Counted from the first letter of the stretch, positions 43,014 through 53,434 are shown. The stretch is 64,000 nt of DNA from Flavobacteriaceae bacterium (GCA_030683815.1 JAUXPJ010000020.1:232363-296362); one strand, 5' to 3'. Notes: a model not told the origin generated them from the letters alone. Translations and numbers: made by a program.

Positions 43014-44036
43014 TTAGCAAATTCTCGGAAGTTGTTCGCCTACTAACGGGCTTACAATTCGTTTTCCGCCAATAATACTATGCAAAACCACTTTATTGGG
43101 ATGTGCTGAAACCATTTCACCTATTGAAATCGCATTTCTCCCATTTTCATCAAGTTGCATTAATTGGATGATTTCTTGTTCAATTTCAGCATCTACAATG
43201 GCGATAAAAACGCCTTCATTGGCTACATATAACGGGTCTAAACCCAATATTTCGCAAGCTGCAGCTACTTGTTTTTCTATCGGAATTTTGGTTTCAAAAA
43301 TTTGAACTCCCAATTGACAGTCGGTTGCAATTTCGTGTAAAACACTTCCTAAACCACCGCGTGTAGGATCTCTAAAAAAATGAATTTTATCGCCAAAAGC
43401 ATCCAGCATTTTTTTGGTTAAATGATTGAGATTGGTAGTATCACTCACAATATCCGATTCAAATTGAAGTCCTTCGCGTTGCGACATAATCGCCATGCCG
43501 TGTTGGGCTATGTTATTGTTGATGATGATTTTATCACCCGTTTTGATATTTTTGGCCGATATAAAAGCATTTGGATGCACCGATCCAATTCCGGTAGTAT
43601 TGATAAATAGTTGATCTCCTTTTCCTCTTTCAACCACTTTGGTATCGCCGGTTATGATTTGAACGTCACTTTTATCAGCCGCTTTTTTAATCGATTGGAT
43701 GATGGTGATAAAATCATCTAATTTCAATCCTTCTTCAATGATAAATGCCAGAGAAAGAAATTTTGGAATCGCTCCACACATCGCCACATCATTTACCGTT
43801 CCGTTAACGGCCAATTCACCAATGTTCCCACCTTTAAAAAGGATAGGCGCAACCACAAAACTGTCGGTTGACATCGCAATTTTTCCTTCCAATTGCACTA
43901 TAGAACCGTCGTGTTTTTCATTCAAATACGGGTTGTCAAAGGTTTTGAATATCAGTTCATCAATCAATTTACGACTTAATTCACCGCCACTTCCATGACC
44001 TAAATTGATGGTTTCGAATCCGAGTTTATGACTCAT
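43014..44036 (-). CDS. hypE: Hydrogenase maturation protein HypE
   Basis: The 340-residue AIR-synthase-like protein dehydrates the thiocarboxamide on its own C-terminal Cys to thiocyanate, the precursor of the CN ligands of the [NiFe] site. The C-terminus ends EQLPRIC, the standard acceptor tail. The N-terminal NLGHGSGGELSRKLI and FFRDPTRGGLGSVLHEIA are diagnostic. It is convergent with the nickel permease (stops 4 bases apart) and is separated from hypD by an unrelated ATPase gene. Confidence 0.95.
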   Translation of the reverse strand: MSHKLGFETINLGHGSGGELSRKLIDELIFKTFDNPYLNEKHDGSIVQLEGKIAMSTDSFVVAPILFKGGNIGELAVNGTVNDVAMCGAIPKFLSLAFIIEEGLKLDDFITIIQSIKKAADKSDVQIITGDTKVVERGKGDQLFINTTGIGSVHPNAFISAKNIKTGDKIIINNNIAQHGMAIMSQREGLQFESDIVSDTTNLNHLTKKMLDAFGDKIHFFRDPTRGGLGSVLHEIATDCQLGVQIFETKIPIEKQVAAACEILGLDPLYVANEGVFIAIVDAEIEQEIIQLMQLDENGRNAISIGEMVSAHPNKVVLHSIIGGKRIVSPLVGEQLPRIC

Positions 44037-44049
44037 AATAGATTAAGGT

Positions 44050-44081
44050 TTAATAGTTCGACAAGCTCACTACAAGTGTTT
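44050..44081. repeat. Dispersed GTTCGACAAGCTCAC-type repeat, copy 2
   Basis: TTAATAGTTCGACAAGCTCA followed by CTACAAGTGTTT; then three 8-base units GTTAAAAT (44085-44108). Same family as 29383-29414 and 59012-59043. Confidence 0.8.
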
Positions 44082-44180
44082 AAAGTTAAAATGTTAAAAT
44101 GTTAAAATGTTGTTGATGCTTAAATAAAGTTGACTTTTTTATTGTTCATTTTTAATTACCGATGTTATACATAAGTAATT

Positions 44181-45296
44181 TTATATTTTTACAAAATCAC
44201 GAAAATTATTTTTATCTATCACAAAACCCTTTGCATTGTACGTTTCTATAAAATTTTGAGGAAATTTCATTTTTTTATGATTCCATTTAAATTCATATCC
44301 AAAGATTTCTCCATTTCTTTCCTCAACAAAATCTATTTCTTGTTGTTGCTTAGTTCTCCAAAAATACATTTTAGAAAATGTCTCTTTGTAGTTATTTTGT
44401 TTCAGTCTTTCTGACACCAGAAAATTTTCCCATAAAGCGCCCTTATCTAATCTTAAATCCAACGGATTAAAATTTCCAATAATCATATTCCTGATACCAT
44501 TGTCGTAGAAATAGATTTTTCGGTTTTGTTTAATTTCGTTTCTTAAATTTCTACTAAAACTATGGAGTCTAAAAACGATATAAGCTTTTTCTAATATTTC
44601 AATATATTTTTGAACTGTAATTTTATTGATACCAACTATTTGTGATAATTCATTGTAATTAACTTCATTTCCCATTTGTAGTGCTAGTGCTTGCAGTAAT
44701 TTTTCAAGAACCTCCGGTCTTCTGATATCTGAAAAAGCCAATATATCTCTGTATAAATAACTATTCACAAGATTTTTTAATGTTTCTCTTTCTTTTCCTT
44801 GATTATTAATAACCTCGGGATAAAAACCATATAACAAACGATTTTCTAGCTGTTGTTCTGATTTTATAAACCCAATCTTGCTTTCGTATTCTTCCCAAGA
44901 TATAGGAAACATTTCATATTCCCATTTCCGACCGGTTAAGGGCTCATTCAATTCATTACCTAAATCAAATGATGATGAGCCGCTAACAAATAATTGAACA
45001 TGTTTAAATTGGTCTGTAATTATTTTCAAGGTTAATCCAATTCCCGGTATCCTTTGGGCTTCGTCAAGAAAAATGATTTGATGATCGGTTATGATTGTTC
45101 TTATTTGTTCTGTGTTTGGACTTGATAATAAGTTTCTAATGGTAGGGTCGTCTGCATCTAAAAATAAATAATCCAATCCTTCTAAGATGTTTTTGAGGAG
45201 TGTAGTTTTGCCTACTTGCCTCGCACCAACAACAACAATTGCCTTGCCTCCATGGATCTTTTCTTTGATTTTATTTTCTATTATTCTTGTAAACAT
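44181..45296 (-). CDS. AAA ATPase with DUF4143 domain
   Basis: The 371-residue protein has Walker A VVVGARQVGKTTLLKN (about residues 21-36), Walker B IIFLDEAQRIPG (about 74-85), and the sensor FVSGSSSFDLG. The C-terminal DUF4143 region has a nuclease-like core IDFVEERNGEIFGYEFKW (about 327-344). This family is scattered and often mobile; function is uncertain and may relate to defence or conflict. It interrupts the hypE-hypD order and has no link to hydrogenase maturation. Confidence 0.9.
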   Translation of the reverse strand: MFTRIIENKIKEKIHGGKAIVVVGARQVGKTTLLKNILEGLDYLFLDADDPTIRNLLSSPNTEQIRTIITDHQIIFLDEAQRIPGIGLTLKIITDQFKHVQLFVSGSSSFDLGNELNEPLTGRKWEYEMFPISWEEYESKIGFIKSEQQLENRLLYGFYPEVINNQGKERETLKNLVNSYLYRDILAFSDIRRPEVLEKLLQALALQMGNEVNYNELSQIVGINKITVQKYIEILEKAYIVFRLHSFSRNLRNEIKQNRKIYFYDNGIRNMIIGNFNPLDLRLDKGALWENFLVSERLKQNNYKETFSKMYFWRTKQQQEIDFVEERNGEIFGYEFKWNHKKMKFPQNFIETYNAKGFVIDKNNFRDFVKI

Positions 45297-45402
45297 TTCT
45301 TTTTTCTCAAAATTACTTTAAATTATCATAATATCCAAAAGATATAACTAAAAGTCATTACAATATTCATACAACAAATTTTTACTTGTATACAACGATT
45401 AC

Positions 45403-46485
45403 CTAAATTACTGAAAAATGATAATAAGCAGCGCAAGCACCTTCGGACGAAACCATCGGTGCGCCCAACGGATTAGATGGATTGCAATTTTTTCCAAATT
45501 GTGAACATTCCATCGGTTTTTTAATACCTTTTAAAACCAATCCGGCAATACAAAGCGCATTCTCCGGCACTTTAATATGGCTGATGTTGAATTTTTTTTC
45601 GGCATCAAACGATTTAAAAGCATCTCTCAAAACATAGCCACTGTTCGGAATTTCACCAATTCCGCGCCATTCTCTGTTTCCAATTTCAAAAACCTGATTA
45701 ATTACTGCAATGGCTGTTTTATTCCCATCTTCTTTTACGGCTCGTGTGTACTGATTTTCCACCACATGTTTATTTTCTTCCAACTGTTTTACGGCAAAAT
45801 AAATTCCCTGAACCAAATCTAAGGGCTCAAATCCGGTAATAATAATGGGGACTTTATATTTTTCTGCAATCGGATGGTATTCTTGATAACCCATAATAGC
45901 ACACACATGACCTGCCGCTAAAAATGCATCGATAGAGCTGAATTCATCGGCTAAAATAGCTTCCATGGCGGGCGGAACCAACACATGCGAAACCAAAATG
46001 GAATAATTGGTAAGTCCTTCTTTTTGTGCATGTAAAACCGATAAAGCATTGGCCGGAGCGGTTGTTTCAAAACCAACAGCAAAAAATACCACTTCTTTTG
46101 TCGGATTTTCTTTGGCAATAGTTACGGCTTCCAAAGGCGAATATAAAATCCGCAAATCACCGCCATTGGCTTTGGCTTCCAACAAACTTTTTTTACTTCC
46201 CGGAACGCGAATCATATCGCCAAAAGAGCAAACAATAACGCCTTGTTCTAACAATTCAATCGCTTTATCAATCAAATTAAGTGGCGTAACACAAACCGGA
46301 CAACCGGGTCCGTGAATCATTCTGATATTTTCCGGAAGCAAATCCAAAATACCGTTTTTCACCAAACTATGGGTTTGACCGCCGCAAATTTCCATAATAT
46401 TCCACTTTTTGGTGGTTATTTTATGCAGCTCATCAATAACTTGCTTAGTAGCTTCGTAATTGCGATATTCCTGTAAATATTTCAT
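45403..46485 (-). CDS. hypD: Hydrogenase maturation protein HypD
   Basis: The 360-residue [4Fe-4S] protein is the scaffold, with HypC, on which the Fe(CN)2CO unit is assembled. Key motifs are MEICGGQTHSLVKNGI (about residues 31-46), HGPGCPVCVTP (about 60-70), FFAVGFETTAPANA (about 136-149) and the C-terminal Cys-rich CSQFGKNCNPSNPLGAPMVSSEGAC (given as SQFGKNCNPSNP and VSSEGAC). All are conserved, so it should be functional. Confidence 0.95.
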   Translation of the reverse strand: MKYLQEYRNYEATKQVIDELHKITTKKWNIMEICGGQTHSLVKNGILDLLPENIRMIHGPGCPVCVTPLNLIDKAIELLEQGVIVCSFGDMIRVPGSKKSLLEAKANGGDLRILYSPLEAVTIAKENPTKEVVFFAVGFETTAPANALSVLHAQKEGLTNYSILVSHVLVPPAMEAILADEFSSIDAFLAAGHVCAIMGYQEYHPIAEKYKVPIIITGFEPLDLVQGIYFAVKQLEENKHVVENQYTRAVKEDGNKTAIAVINQVFEIGNREWRGIGEIPNSGYVLRDAFKSFDAEKKFNISHIKVPENALCIAGLVLKGIKKPMECSQFGKNCNPSNPLGAPMVSSEGACAAYYHFSVI

Positions 46486-46660
46486 GTCAAATTATTAAAA
46501 GATTAAAAGATTAAATAGTTGACAATGAACAACTTCATTGCTTTATATTTTTAACAAAAATTTTCACTTTTCACTATTTTCTAATGGCTAATGGCTAATG
46601 AATATTGGCTTTTCGCTATTTCCTATTTCCCATTTCCTATTTTCTCATTTATATAAATCA

Positions 46661-48925
46661 CTAAATTTTACAATGATAATAATACATCAATTGTCCGAAC
46701 GAAATATTTTCATCGTTCGGTGGTAATTGTTGGTTAAAGTACAAATAATATTCATTTCCTGCCAATTCTATCAACATATCAACCAAAGTGGTATTTTGAA
46801 AAACGCCCCCACTAAGTGCAATATGTTTGATATTTTGTTGATTTGCAACTTCTAAAATAATGGAACTTAGTGTAAATAAAAAATTATTGATGATTTGAGG
46901 AATTGACACTCCAGAGACAAAATCTTCGTAACATTTTTGAAGAATTTGTTGAGGTAAAATCAATCCATTTTCTATTATTGGATGATAATTTACACCATTT
47001 TTTAGTTGATAATCTTCCACTTGATTTTCTAAAACGATGGCTGCTTCGCCTTCATAAGTATTGAAATCGACCAAATTTAATAAAGATGCCAATGCATCAA
47101 ATAAGCGTCCCATAGAAGATGTTTTGAGCGTATTATTTTTCAAAATCGATTGATAAATCAGCCATTCTTCGGCAGTAAATTTATATTGAATCAGTGGCAT
47201 CATTTCATCTGATGCCAATGAAAGCAGCGATAATCTAGGCTCTTTTGACATTTTATCACCTGCAATCCAATTGAAATAGGAGAGATGCGAAACTCGTTTC
47301 ATGCTTCCTTTTTTATAAGTAAAAAACTCACTTCCCCAGATATTTTTGTCATCGCCAAAACCGGTTCCGTCCCAAATAACACCCAAAATAGTTTCATCAG
47401 TATTAAACAATTGATGTTCTCCCAAAACCGAAGCAAAATGTGCTTTGTGGTGTTGAATTTCTATTAAAGCAGCAGCATATTGATAAGCTAATTCTTTCGC
47501 CAATAGGTTGCTTTGATACTGCGGATGCGCATCGGTTAAAATAATATCGGGTATTTCTTCAAATAAATGGATGAAATTTTCAATGGTTTTTGAATAGCGC
47601 TCTGCCACTTCAAATGAATCTAAATTTCCTAAATACTGACTGATATATACCTGCTCATTCGGTACAAAGGCGATGGAACTTTTTAAATGTGCTCCGGTGG
47701 CTACTATTTTTTGAGTATTAGATTTTTTAAAATCGAAATAATTGGGCGCATAACCACGTGACCTTCTAAATAAGATTTCAGTTTCAAATTTTGAACTGAT
47801 TTTTAAAACAGAATCATCCTGCGGATTGGTAATTTCTAAATTGTGATGCAAAAAATAATCGGCTACGGACGACAACAATTCAACTGCTGTTTTTTCATCG
47901 CTGATGATGGGCGAACCATGTATATTTCCACTGGTTGCAACGATTGGAAATGATAATTCATCGGCTAATAATTGTAATATTCCGGTATATGGCAACATAA
48001 CACCCAATTGCTGTAATTGTGGCGCAATGGAATTTAGCAAGATATTTCCTTGATAATTTTTGGTCGCAATAATGACAATAGGTCGTTCAGTCGATTTTAA
48101 TTTTTGAATTTCTTTATCTGAAAGAGCAGCTTCTTTCTGCAGCAATTCCAACGAAGGATATAAAACCGCAAATGGCTTTCGAGCCCTTTTTTTGCGATTT
48201 CGCAATTCTTGAATGGCGTTTTTATTTCGAGCATCGCAACACAAAAGATATCCGCTGGTGTTTTTTAGGGCGATGATTTTTCCATCATCCAATAATTTGG
48301 CGATTTTTTTAAAAACCGAATTGTTTTGTAAATCAACGGTTTGTTGGTTGGAATTGGTTAGCCGCAACTGAATTCCGCAAGTTGAACATGTATTGGTTTG
48401 CGAATGAAACCGTCTGTCTGCCGGATTTTGATATTCTGTTTCGCAAGTTTTACACATGGGAAATGAATTGATAGCAGTGTTAGTGCGCTCAAACGGAAAA
48501 GAATTGGTTATAGCCCAGCGCGGACCACAATTGACACAAGTGGTAAAAGGATACTGAAAGCGGCTATTTTTTGGGTCTTTTATTTCTGATGCACAATCTT
48601 TACAAATAGCAAAATCGGGTGTGAGTGTTAAATTGAGTTTATTACTTTTTGTGGATGGAATGATAGAAAAATTTTCAAAATCCAGAAAATCAACTTGTTT
48701 GATGCTGTTGTGAATTATTTTAGCAACGGGTGGTGGCGATTTTAAAAGTTGATGATAAAAAGAAAAGATGCTTTCTTCAGTTCCGGTTAAAAAAATTAAA
48801 ACACCTTCTTCATTGTTGGAAACGCTTCCAGTCAATTTAAACTGATGCGCTAAAGCGAAAACAAATGGTCTAAAACCGACGCCTTGCACTTGACCTTTTA
48901 TGATAATTTGATACGTTTTTAACAT
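46661..48925 (-). CDS. hypF: Carbamoyltransferase HypF
   Basis: The 754-residue protein converts carbamoyl phosphate into the thiocarboxamide on HypE. Domains: acylphosphatase (about residues 1-90, GQVQGVGFRPFVFALA), two zinc fingers (about 107-185, CKDC, CVNC, CKTC, CSTC), YrdC-like (about 200-385, with KNTSGYLLCCDARN), and the Kae1-like carbamoyltransferase domain (about 390-754, with EIQHHKAHFASVLGEH and GGVFQNTTLV). Full length and complete. It follows the maturation protease gene with 25 bp between. Confidence 0.95.
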   Translation of the reverse strand: MLKTYQIIIKGQVQGVGFRPFVFALAHQFKLTGSVSNNEEGVLIFLTGTEESIFSFYHQLLKSPPPVAKIIHNSIKQVDFLDFENFSIIPSTKSNKLNLTLTPDFAICKDCASEIKDPKNSRFQYPFTTCVNCGPRWAITNSFPFERTNTAINSFPMCKTCETEYQNPADRRFHSQTNTCSTCGIQLRLTNSNQQTVDLQNNSVFKKIAKLLDDGKIIALKNTSGYLLCCDARNKNAIQELRNRKKRARKPFAVLYPSLELLQKEAALSDKEIQKLKSTERPIVIIATKNYQGNILLNSIAPQLQQLGVMLPYTGILQLLADELSFPIVATSGNIHGSPIISDEKTAVELLSSVADYFLHHNLEITNPQDDSVLKISSKFETEILFRRSRGYAPNYFDFKKSNTQKIVATGAHLKSSIAFVPNEQVYISQYLGNLDSFEVAERYSKTIENFIHLFEEIPDIILTDAHPQYQSNLLAKELAYQYAAALIEIQHHKAHFASVLGEHQLFNTDETILGVIWDGTGFGDDKNIWGSEFFTYKKGSMKRVSHLSYFNWIAGDKMSKEPRLSLLSLASDEMMPLIQYKFTAEEWLIYQSILKNNTLKTSSMGRLFDALASLLNLVDFNTYEGEAAIVLENQVEDYQLKNGVNYHPIIENGLILPQQILQKCYEDFVSGVSIPQIINNFLFTLSSIILEVANQQNIKHIALSGGVFQNTTLVDMLIELAGNEYYLYFNQQLPPNDENISFGQLMYYYHCKI

Positions 48926-48950
48926 TTACCACTCCATAATTTATTACTAT

Positions 48951-49481
48951 TCAGTACGAATTATAAAGTTGAGTTGATAAAATTAAAATTTTAGAAACAC
49001 ATTCTTGGATTGATTTTTTTACTTTATCACTTAACTTGATAGTCATGGGTTTCATTTCTTTAATAGAAATGGTAAACAAGTGAATTTCGGGAATTTTTTC
49101 CATCAAATATACAGATTCAATCATGTCTTTAAGTCCTACATCATGTACACTTAGTGCAGACGGGTAATCAGAGGCAAACCTTGGTTTAATTAATGAAATA
49201 GTTCCTTCTTCTTTGCCGTCCATAGTGGCATCAATCAAAATAATTTTTGGATAGATTTCAAACATATTCAGCAATAAAAATCCGCCAGTTCCTCCATCAA
49301 CTAAATCTATATACGAAGGCAACTCCATTTTTTCCATTTCTTGAATAATCTGCACACCAACTCCTTCATCGCCCATTAAATAATTTCCAACTCCCATTAT
49401 CAGAATACTTCTTGATTTATCTTCTTCAAAAAAATAGGCAGCGTTTGCTTTATCAGTTATTGGATTAGTAGTGTCTTTCAT
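48951..49481 (-). CDS. HyaD/HoxM-type hydrogenase maturation protease
   Basis: The 176-residue protein is an endopeptidase that removes the C-terminal peptide of the large subunit after Ni insertion. It has the family start ILIMGVGNYLMGDEGVG (about residues 26-42; the Glu in DEG binds Ni), DLVDGGTGGFLLL and SVHDVGLKDMI (His ligand). It is the protease for the membrane-bound enzyme encoded directly upstream; the NAD-linked enzyme has its own. Confidence 0.92.
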   Translation of the reverse strand: MKDTTNPITDKANAAYFFEEDKSRSILIMGVGNYLMGDEGVGVQIIQEMEKMELPSYIDLVDGGTGGFLLLNMFEIYPKIILIDATMDGKEEGTISLIKPRFASDYPSALSVHDVGLKDMIESVYLMEKIPEIHLFTISIKEMKPMTIKLSDKVKKSIQECVSKILILSTQLYNSY

Positions 49482-49612
49482 TTGATTATTGGATATAAAA
49501 AAGTCTTAAAAGCAGATTTTGGTTTATAAATTTAAAATTAATTAAGATAAATTTAAACTTTTTTCTGCTTTTAAGACAATTAAAAAATGGTTAGTTAATT
49601 AAAAGTTGGTTG

Positions 49613-50341
49613 TTATTCTTCTGTTTTTTTATTTGATGATTTTTTTTTAACCTTTATACGGCCACTTCCAACAAATTTATAGCCGCTAATCATAGAGGAT
49701 GCTTCGCCTCTTCCTTCGAGCCAATCGTGATAAAATACCAAGTAAATATGAACCATGCTGAAGAAGATAAAAAACCACATCACAATATGATGTATTTGTC
49801 TGGTGGCAAAATCGCCTCCTAACATCGGAACCACCCAACTAAAAAGATTTGGTAACCACCACTCTGAAGTAGCTGCATACATTCCAAATCCCGTACATAC
49901 TTGAATTAGTGCCAGAAAAAACATAACCAAGTATGAAATTGTTGCTATACTATTATGTCCAACACTTATATGTTGTGGGTCATGAACTTTTTCATTCATT
50001 AATAAAATGTCAATTTTTAGCACATGTTTAATATTTTCCCATACTTTCTTATTGAAAGGCATAAAAGCTGTCCAACGCGCAAATCTATTCCCGATGATTG
50101 CCCAATACAATCTCAAAATCATTACAAAGAAGAAAAGATATGCTGCTAAAAAGTGAATGAATCGAGCAGTTCCCATCATATAAATATCTGATGCTTCAGC
50201 TTTGATTAAAAGTGCCGGCGGATTGGCGATTAAAAATCCGGTAAGGATTAATAATATTAAGGCCAATACATTTAACCAATGAAAAATTCTTACCGCTAAT
50301 TGCCACACATAAATTCTTCTAAATGTTTTTTTATTTTCCAT
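49613..50341 (-). CDS. Ni/Fe-hydrogenase b-type cytochrome subunit
   Basis: The 242-residue integral membrane protein has four transmembrane helices and heme-binding His residues in RIFHWLNVLALILLILTG (about residues 18-35), FIHFLAAYLFFF, and QIHHIVMWFFIFFSMVHIYLVF-type C-terminal helices (HxxVMWFFIFFSMVHIY). It receives electrons from the small subunit and reduces quinone, anchoring the hydrogenase to the membrane. Called HoxZ, HyaC or HupC in relatives. It is the third gene of the small-large-cytochrome operon. Confidence 0.93.
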   Translation of the reverse strand: MENKKTFRRIYVWQLAVRIFHWLNVLALILLILTGFLIANPPALLIKAEASDIYMMGTARFIHFLAAYLFFFVMILRLYWAIIGNRFARWTAFMPFNKKVWENIKHVLKIDILLMNEKVHDPQHISVGHNSIATISYLVMFFLALIQVCTGFGMYAATSEWWLPNLFSWVVPMLGGDFATRQIHHIVMWFFIFFSMVHIYLVFYHDWLEGRGEASSMISGYKFVGSGRIKVKKKSSNKKTEE

Positions 50342-50363
50342 AATGAAAAATTAAACTATTGAG

Positions 50364-52094
50364 TTAAACATCACAAACTGAAATATTTTGAACTTTGGAA
50401 ATATGATTTCCGTGCTCATCATATAAATGTACCGCACAAGCTAAGCAAGGGTCAAATGAGTGGATGGTGCGTATAATTTCTAACGGGAGTTTTGGATCTG
50501 CAACTGGTGTTCCAATTAAAGCAGCTTCATAAGCAGATCTTTGTCCTTTTCCATCTCTCGGAGAAGCATTCCACGTGGTAGGCACTACTTGTTGGTAGTT
50601 TTCAGTTTTGCCATCTTTAATTTTAATCCAATGAGCTAAACCGCCGCGTGGCGCTTCAGTAAACCCAACACCTTTTGCTTCTGCCGGCCAGGTTTTTGGA
50701 TCCCATTTTTCAGTATTTGCCATTCGGCTATCACCATTTTTAATGTTGGTTAACAACTGATTGTAAAATTCCATGGTCCAACCGGCAATTAATTTGGTTT
50801 CAATTCCGCGAGCAGCAGTTCTTCCTAAAGTCGAGAATAAGGCTTCTACAGGAACATTGAGATGTTTCAATGCGCCATTTACAGCTTCTTGAACTTCTTT
50901 ATTTCCGCGAGCATAAGCTACCAATAAGCGTGCTAAAGGTCCAACTTCCATTGGTTTATCTTTCCAACGAGGTGTTTTTACAAAACTGTATTTATCTTCA
51001 ACATTGAGGAAATCATAAGGAGGTTTTGGTCCGGTGTAGTTGATGTTGGTTTCACCTTCCCAAGGATGTTTCCCTTTGTCATTTCCATCAGAATAATCAT
51101 ACCATGAATTGTTAATATACTCAACAATATCATTACTTCTATGATCAACATCATGAACTTTAGATAAATCAAAATCTAGAATAACTCCTTGCGGGAATTT
51201 AAAACTTGAAACATCATTGTAACCATTAGTTGGGAAATCGCCATAGGACATATAATTTCCAAAACCTTTACCTATTGCACCCCAATCTTTATAGAAAGAC
51301 GCGATGGCCAATAAATCTGGAATGTAAACCTGTTCTATGAAATTTTTACCTTCTTCTAATAATTTACCCACATAGGCTAATCGTTCAGCGTTTAATCCTC
51401 CTGGACTATCAGTATTAATTGTGCAAGCCATACCTCCAACTAAATAATTTGGATGTGGATTTTTTCCTCCTAAAATGGTATGAACTTTTACAATTTCTTT
51501 TTGCCATTCTAATGCTTCCAGATAATGAGTTACTGCTAAAAGGTTGACTTCTGCAGGAAGTTTCATTTGAGGATGCCCCCAATAACCATTCGCAAAAATG
51601 CCTAACTGTCCGCTTTCTACGAATTTGGTTAATCGTTTTTGAACATCAGAAAAATATCCTGAAGAACTTTTCGGCCAGTTAGAAATGCTTTGCGCTATTT
51701 CTGATGTTTTCTTTGGATCCGCTTTTAAACAGGATACCACATCAACCCAATCCAATGCGTGCAAATGATAGAAATGGACTGCATGATCATGCATATATAA
51801 AGCGCCTTCCATGATATTTCTAACCATTTCTGCATTTGGAGGAATTACAATTCCTAATGCGTCTTCAACGGCTCTAACAGATGTTAAAGCATGAACTGTT
51901 GTGCAAACTCCACAAGTACGTTGTACAAATGCCCAAACATCGCGAGGATCTCTGCCTTTTACAATGTTTTCTAATCCACGTACCATGGTGCTTGAACTGA
52001 AAGCGTCAACAATTTTACCGTCTTTTATTTCAGCTTCTATTCTTAAATGACCCTCAATTCTGGTTACAGGGTCAACAACGATTCTATTTGCCAT
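50364..52094 (-). CDS. [NiFe]-hydrogenase large subunit, membrane-bound (group 1)
   Basis: The 576-residue catalytic subunit binds the Ni-Fe site through two CxxC pairs: RTCGVCTTVHALTS (C61, C64) and DPCLACAVH (C550, C553). The 20 residues after H556 are the peptide removed at maturation. It starts MANRIVVDPVTRIEGHLRIE, typical of group 1 uptake enzymes. It is followed by the cytochrome gene (22 bp) and preceded by the small subunit gene (10 bp). The reaction is H2 oxidation in the periplasm. Confidence 0.96.
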   Translation of the reverse strand: MANRIVVDPVTRIEGHLRIEAEIKDGKIVDAFSSSTMVRGLENIVKGRDPRDVWAFVQRTCGVCTTVHALTSVRAVEDALGIVIPPNAEMVRNIMEGALYMHDHAVHFYHLHALDWVDVVSCLKADPKKTSEIAQSISNWPKSSSGYFSDVQKRLTKFVESGQLGIFANGYWGHPQMKLPAEVNLLAVTHYLEALEWQKEIVKVHTILGGKNPHPNYLVGGMACTINTDSPGGLNAERLAYVGKLLEEGKNFIEQVYIPDLLAIASFYKDWGAIGKGFGNYMSYGDFPTNGYNDVSSFKFPQGVILDFDLSKVHDVDHRSNDIVEYINNSWYDYSDGNDKGKHPWEGETNINYTGPKPPYDFLNVEDKYSFVKTPRWKDKPMEVGPLARLLVAYARGNKEVQEAVNGALKHLNVPVEALFSTLGRTAARGIETKLIAGWTMEFYNQLLTNIKNGDSRMANTEKWDPKTWPAEAKGVGFTEAPRGGLAHWIKIKDGKTENYQQVVPTTWNASPRDGKGQRSAYEAALIGTPVADPKLPLEIIRTIHSFDPCLACAVHLYDEHGNHISKVQNISVCDV

Positions 52095-52104
52095 AACTAA
52101 TAAT

Positions 52105-53229
52105 TTAATACTTTAGATTTTCTTCGTTTTTGGTCGCTTCTGAAACTCGCTTAGCTAATTCTTTCTTCTTAGATATATTAGCTGCTATAGCATGGATAGC
52201 AATACCACCAGCTAGAACACCGGCAGCAACTTTGCCGATATCATCAGCAGTGCCTTCAATTCCAAATCCTGGAACATTGGTGGCTCTTTCGTAGAAAGGT
52301 CCGTTATCCCAGAAGTTCTCTTCACTACATCCAATACAACCATGCCCGGATTGAATGGGGAAACTAACTCCGTTATTCCATTTAATAGTTCCGCAAGAAT
52401 TATAAGTTGATGGACCTTTGCATCCTAATTTATACAAACAATATCCTTCTTTGGCATTAGCATCATCAAAAGATTGGGCGTATAATCCGGCATCAAAATA
52501 AGGTCTTCTATAACAGGTGTCATGTACACGTTTAGAATAGAAAGCTTTAGGTCTTCCTAAGCGATCTAACTCAGGCAAAACACCAAAAGTAACAACATGA
52601 ACGATAACTCCAGCCATCACTTCACCAATTGGTGGGCAGCCTGGTACTCGAATTATGGGTTTGTCCTTTATAATTTTATGAATAGGAGTTGCTTCTGTTG
52701 GATTTGGATGTGCTGCTTGAACGCAACCGTTAGAGGCACAACTTCCCCAAGCAATTATTGCTTTTGCCCCTGCAGCAGCCTCTTTGAGTGATTCTAATGC
52801 AGATTTACCGGCAATACAACAATAGTTTCCATCATCGCCCATTGGGATAGAGCCTTCAACACAAAGAATATACTCTCCTTTATATTTCTCCATTGTTTCA
52901 TGTTTAGCCGCTTCGGCCTGATGACCGGATGCAGCCATTAAAGTTTGAGTGTAATCTAAAGAAATTTTGTCGAGAATAATATCAGCAACTATTGGATGAT
53001 TGGATCTAATAAATGACTCACTGCAGCAAGTACATTCCTGATAATGTTCCCAAATAACCGGCATACGCGGTGTTGTTTCAAGTTTTTTTGCCACTTGTGC
53101 CACCATGGAAGTCTCTAAACCCATATACGCTGCGATATAGGTAGAAAATTTCATAAAATCTCTACGATTGTAACCATTTTTAATGATACTTTCGTAATAC
53201 GTTTCTTTTTTTTCTTTGGTTGTAGCCAT
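52105..53229 (-). CDS. [NiFe]-hydrogenase small subunit, oxygen-tolerant type, Tat-exported
   Basis: The 374-residue protein has a twin-arginine signal ([10 protein letters not shown] at 22-23), three Fe-S clusters and a C-terminal hydrophobic helix. The proximal-cluster cysteines are C66, C68, C69, C164, C169 and C198. All six are offset by exactly 49 from C17, C19, C20, C115, C120 and C149 of the R. eutropha HoxK. Two extra cysteines (C68, C169) mark the [4Fe-3S] cluster of oxygen-tolerant group 1d enzymes. The medial and distal ligands are in [15 protein letters not shown] segments. Confidence 0.95.
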   Translation of the reverse strand: MATTKEKKETYYESIIKNGYNRRDFMKFSTYIAAYMGLETSMVAQVAKKLETTPRMPVIWEHYQECTCCSESFIRSNHPIVADIILDKISLDYTQTLMAASGHQAEAAKHETMEKYKGEYILCVEGSIPMGDDGNYCCIAGKSALESLKEAAAGAKAIIAWGSCASNGCVQAAHPNPTEATPIHKIIKDKPIIRVPGCPPIGEVMAGVIVHVVTFGVLPELDRLGRPKAFYSKRVHDTCYRRPYFDAGLYAQSFDDANAKEGYCLYKLGCKGPSTYNSCGTIKWNNGVSFPIQSGHGCIGCSEENFWDNGPFYERATNVPGFGIEGTADDIGKVAAGVLAGGIAIHAIAANISKKKELAKRVSEATKNEENLKY

Positions 53230-53262
53230 AGTTATGGAATTAATTTATGTGATTTTATTGGT

Positions 53263-53279
53263 CAGCTGATTCTTAGCTG
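53263..53279. promoter_or_regulatory. Inverted repeat in the divergent hydrogenase/hypA region
   Basis: CAGCT and AGCTG are spaced by seven bases, 34 bases upstream of the small-subunit start. It could be an operator; no regulator is known. Confidence 0.3.
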
Positions 53280-53426
53280 TTTTAAATTTATAAAAAAAAT
53301 AACACATATTGCATATATCACATTAATTTAGAATGATTACAAATAATAATTAAGATAATACGGTGTTTTATTTAGAAATATTTAAATTATTTCATAATAA
53401 GTAGGAATCTTTAAATTTAGATTATT

Positions 53427-53434
53427 TATATTTG
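53427..53434 (+). promoter_or_regulatory. -7 promoter box of hypA
   Basis: TATATTTG matches TAnnTTTG and lies 23 bases before the ATG at 53458. Confidence 0.5.
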
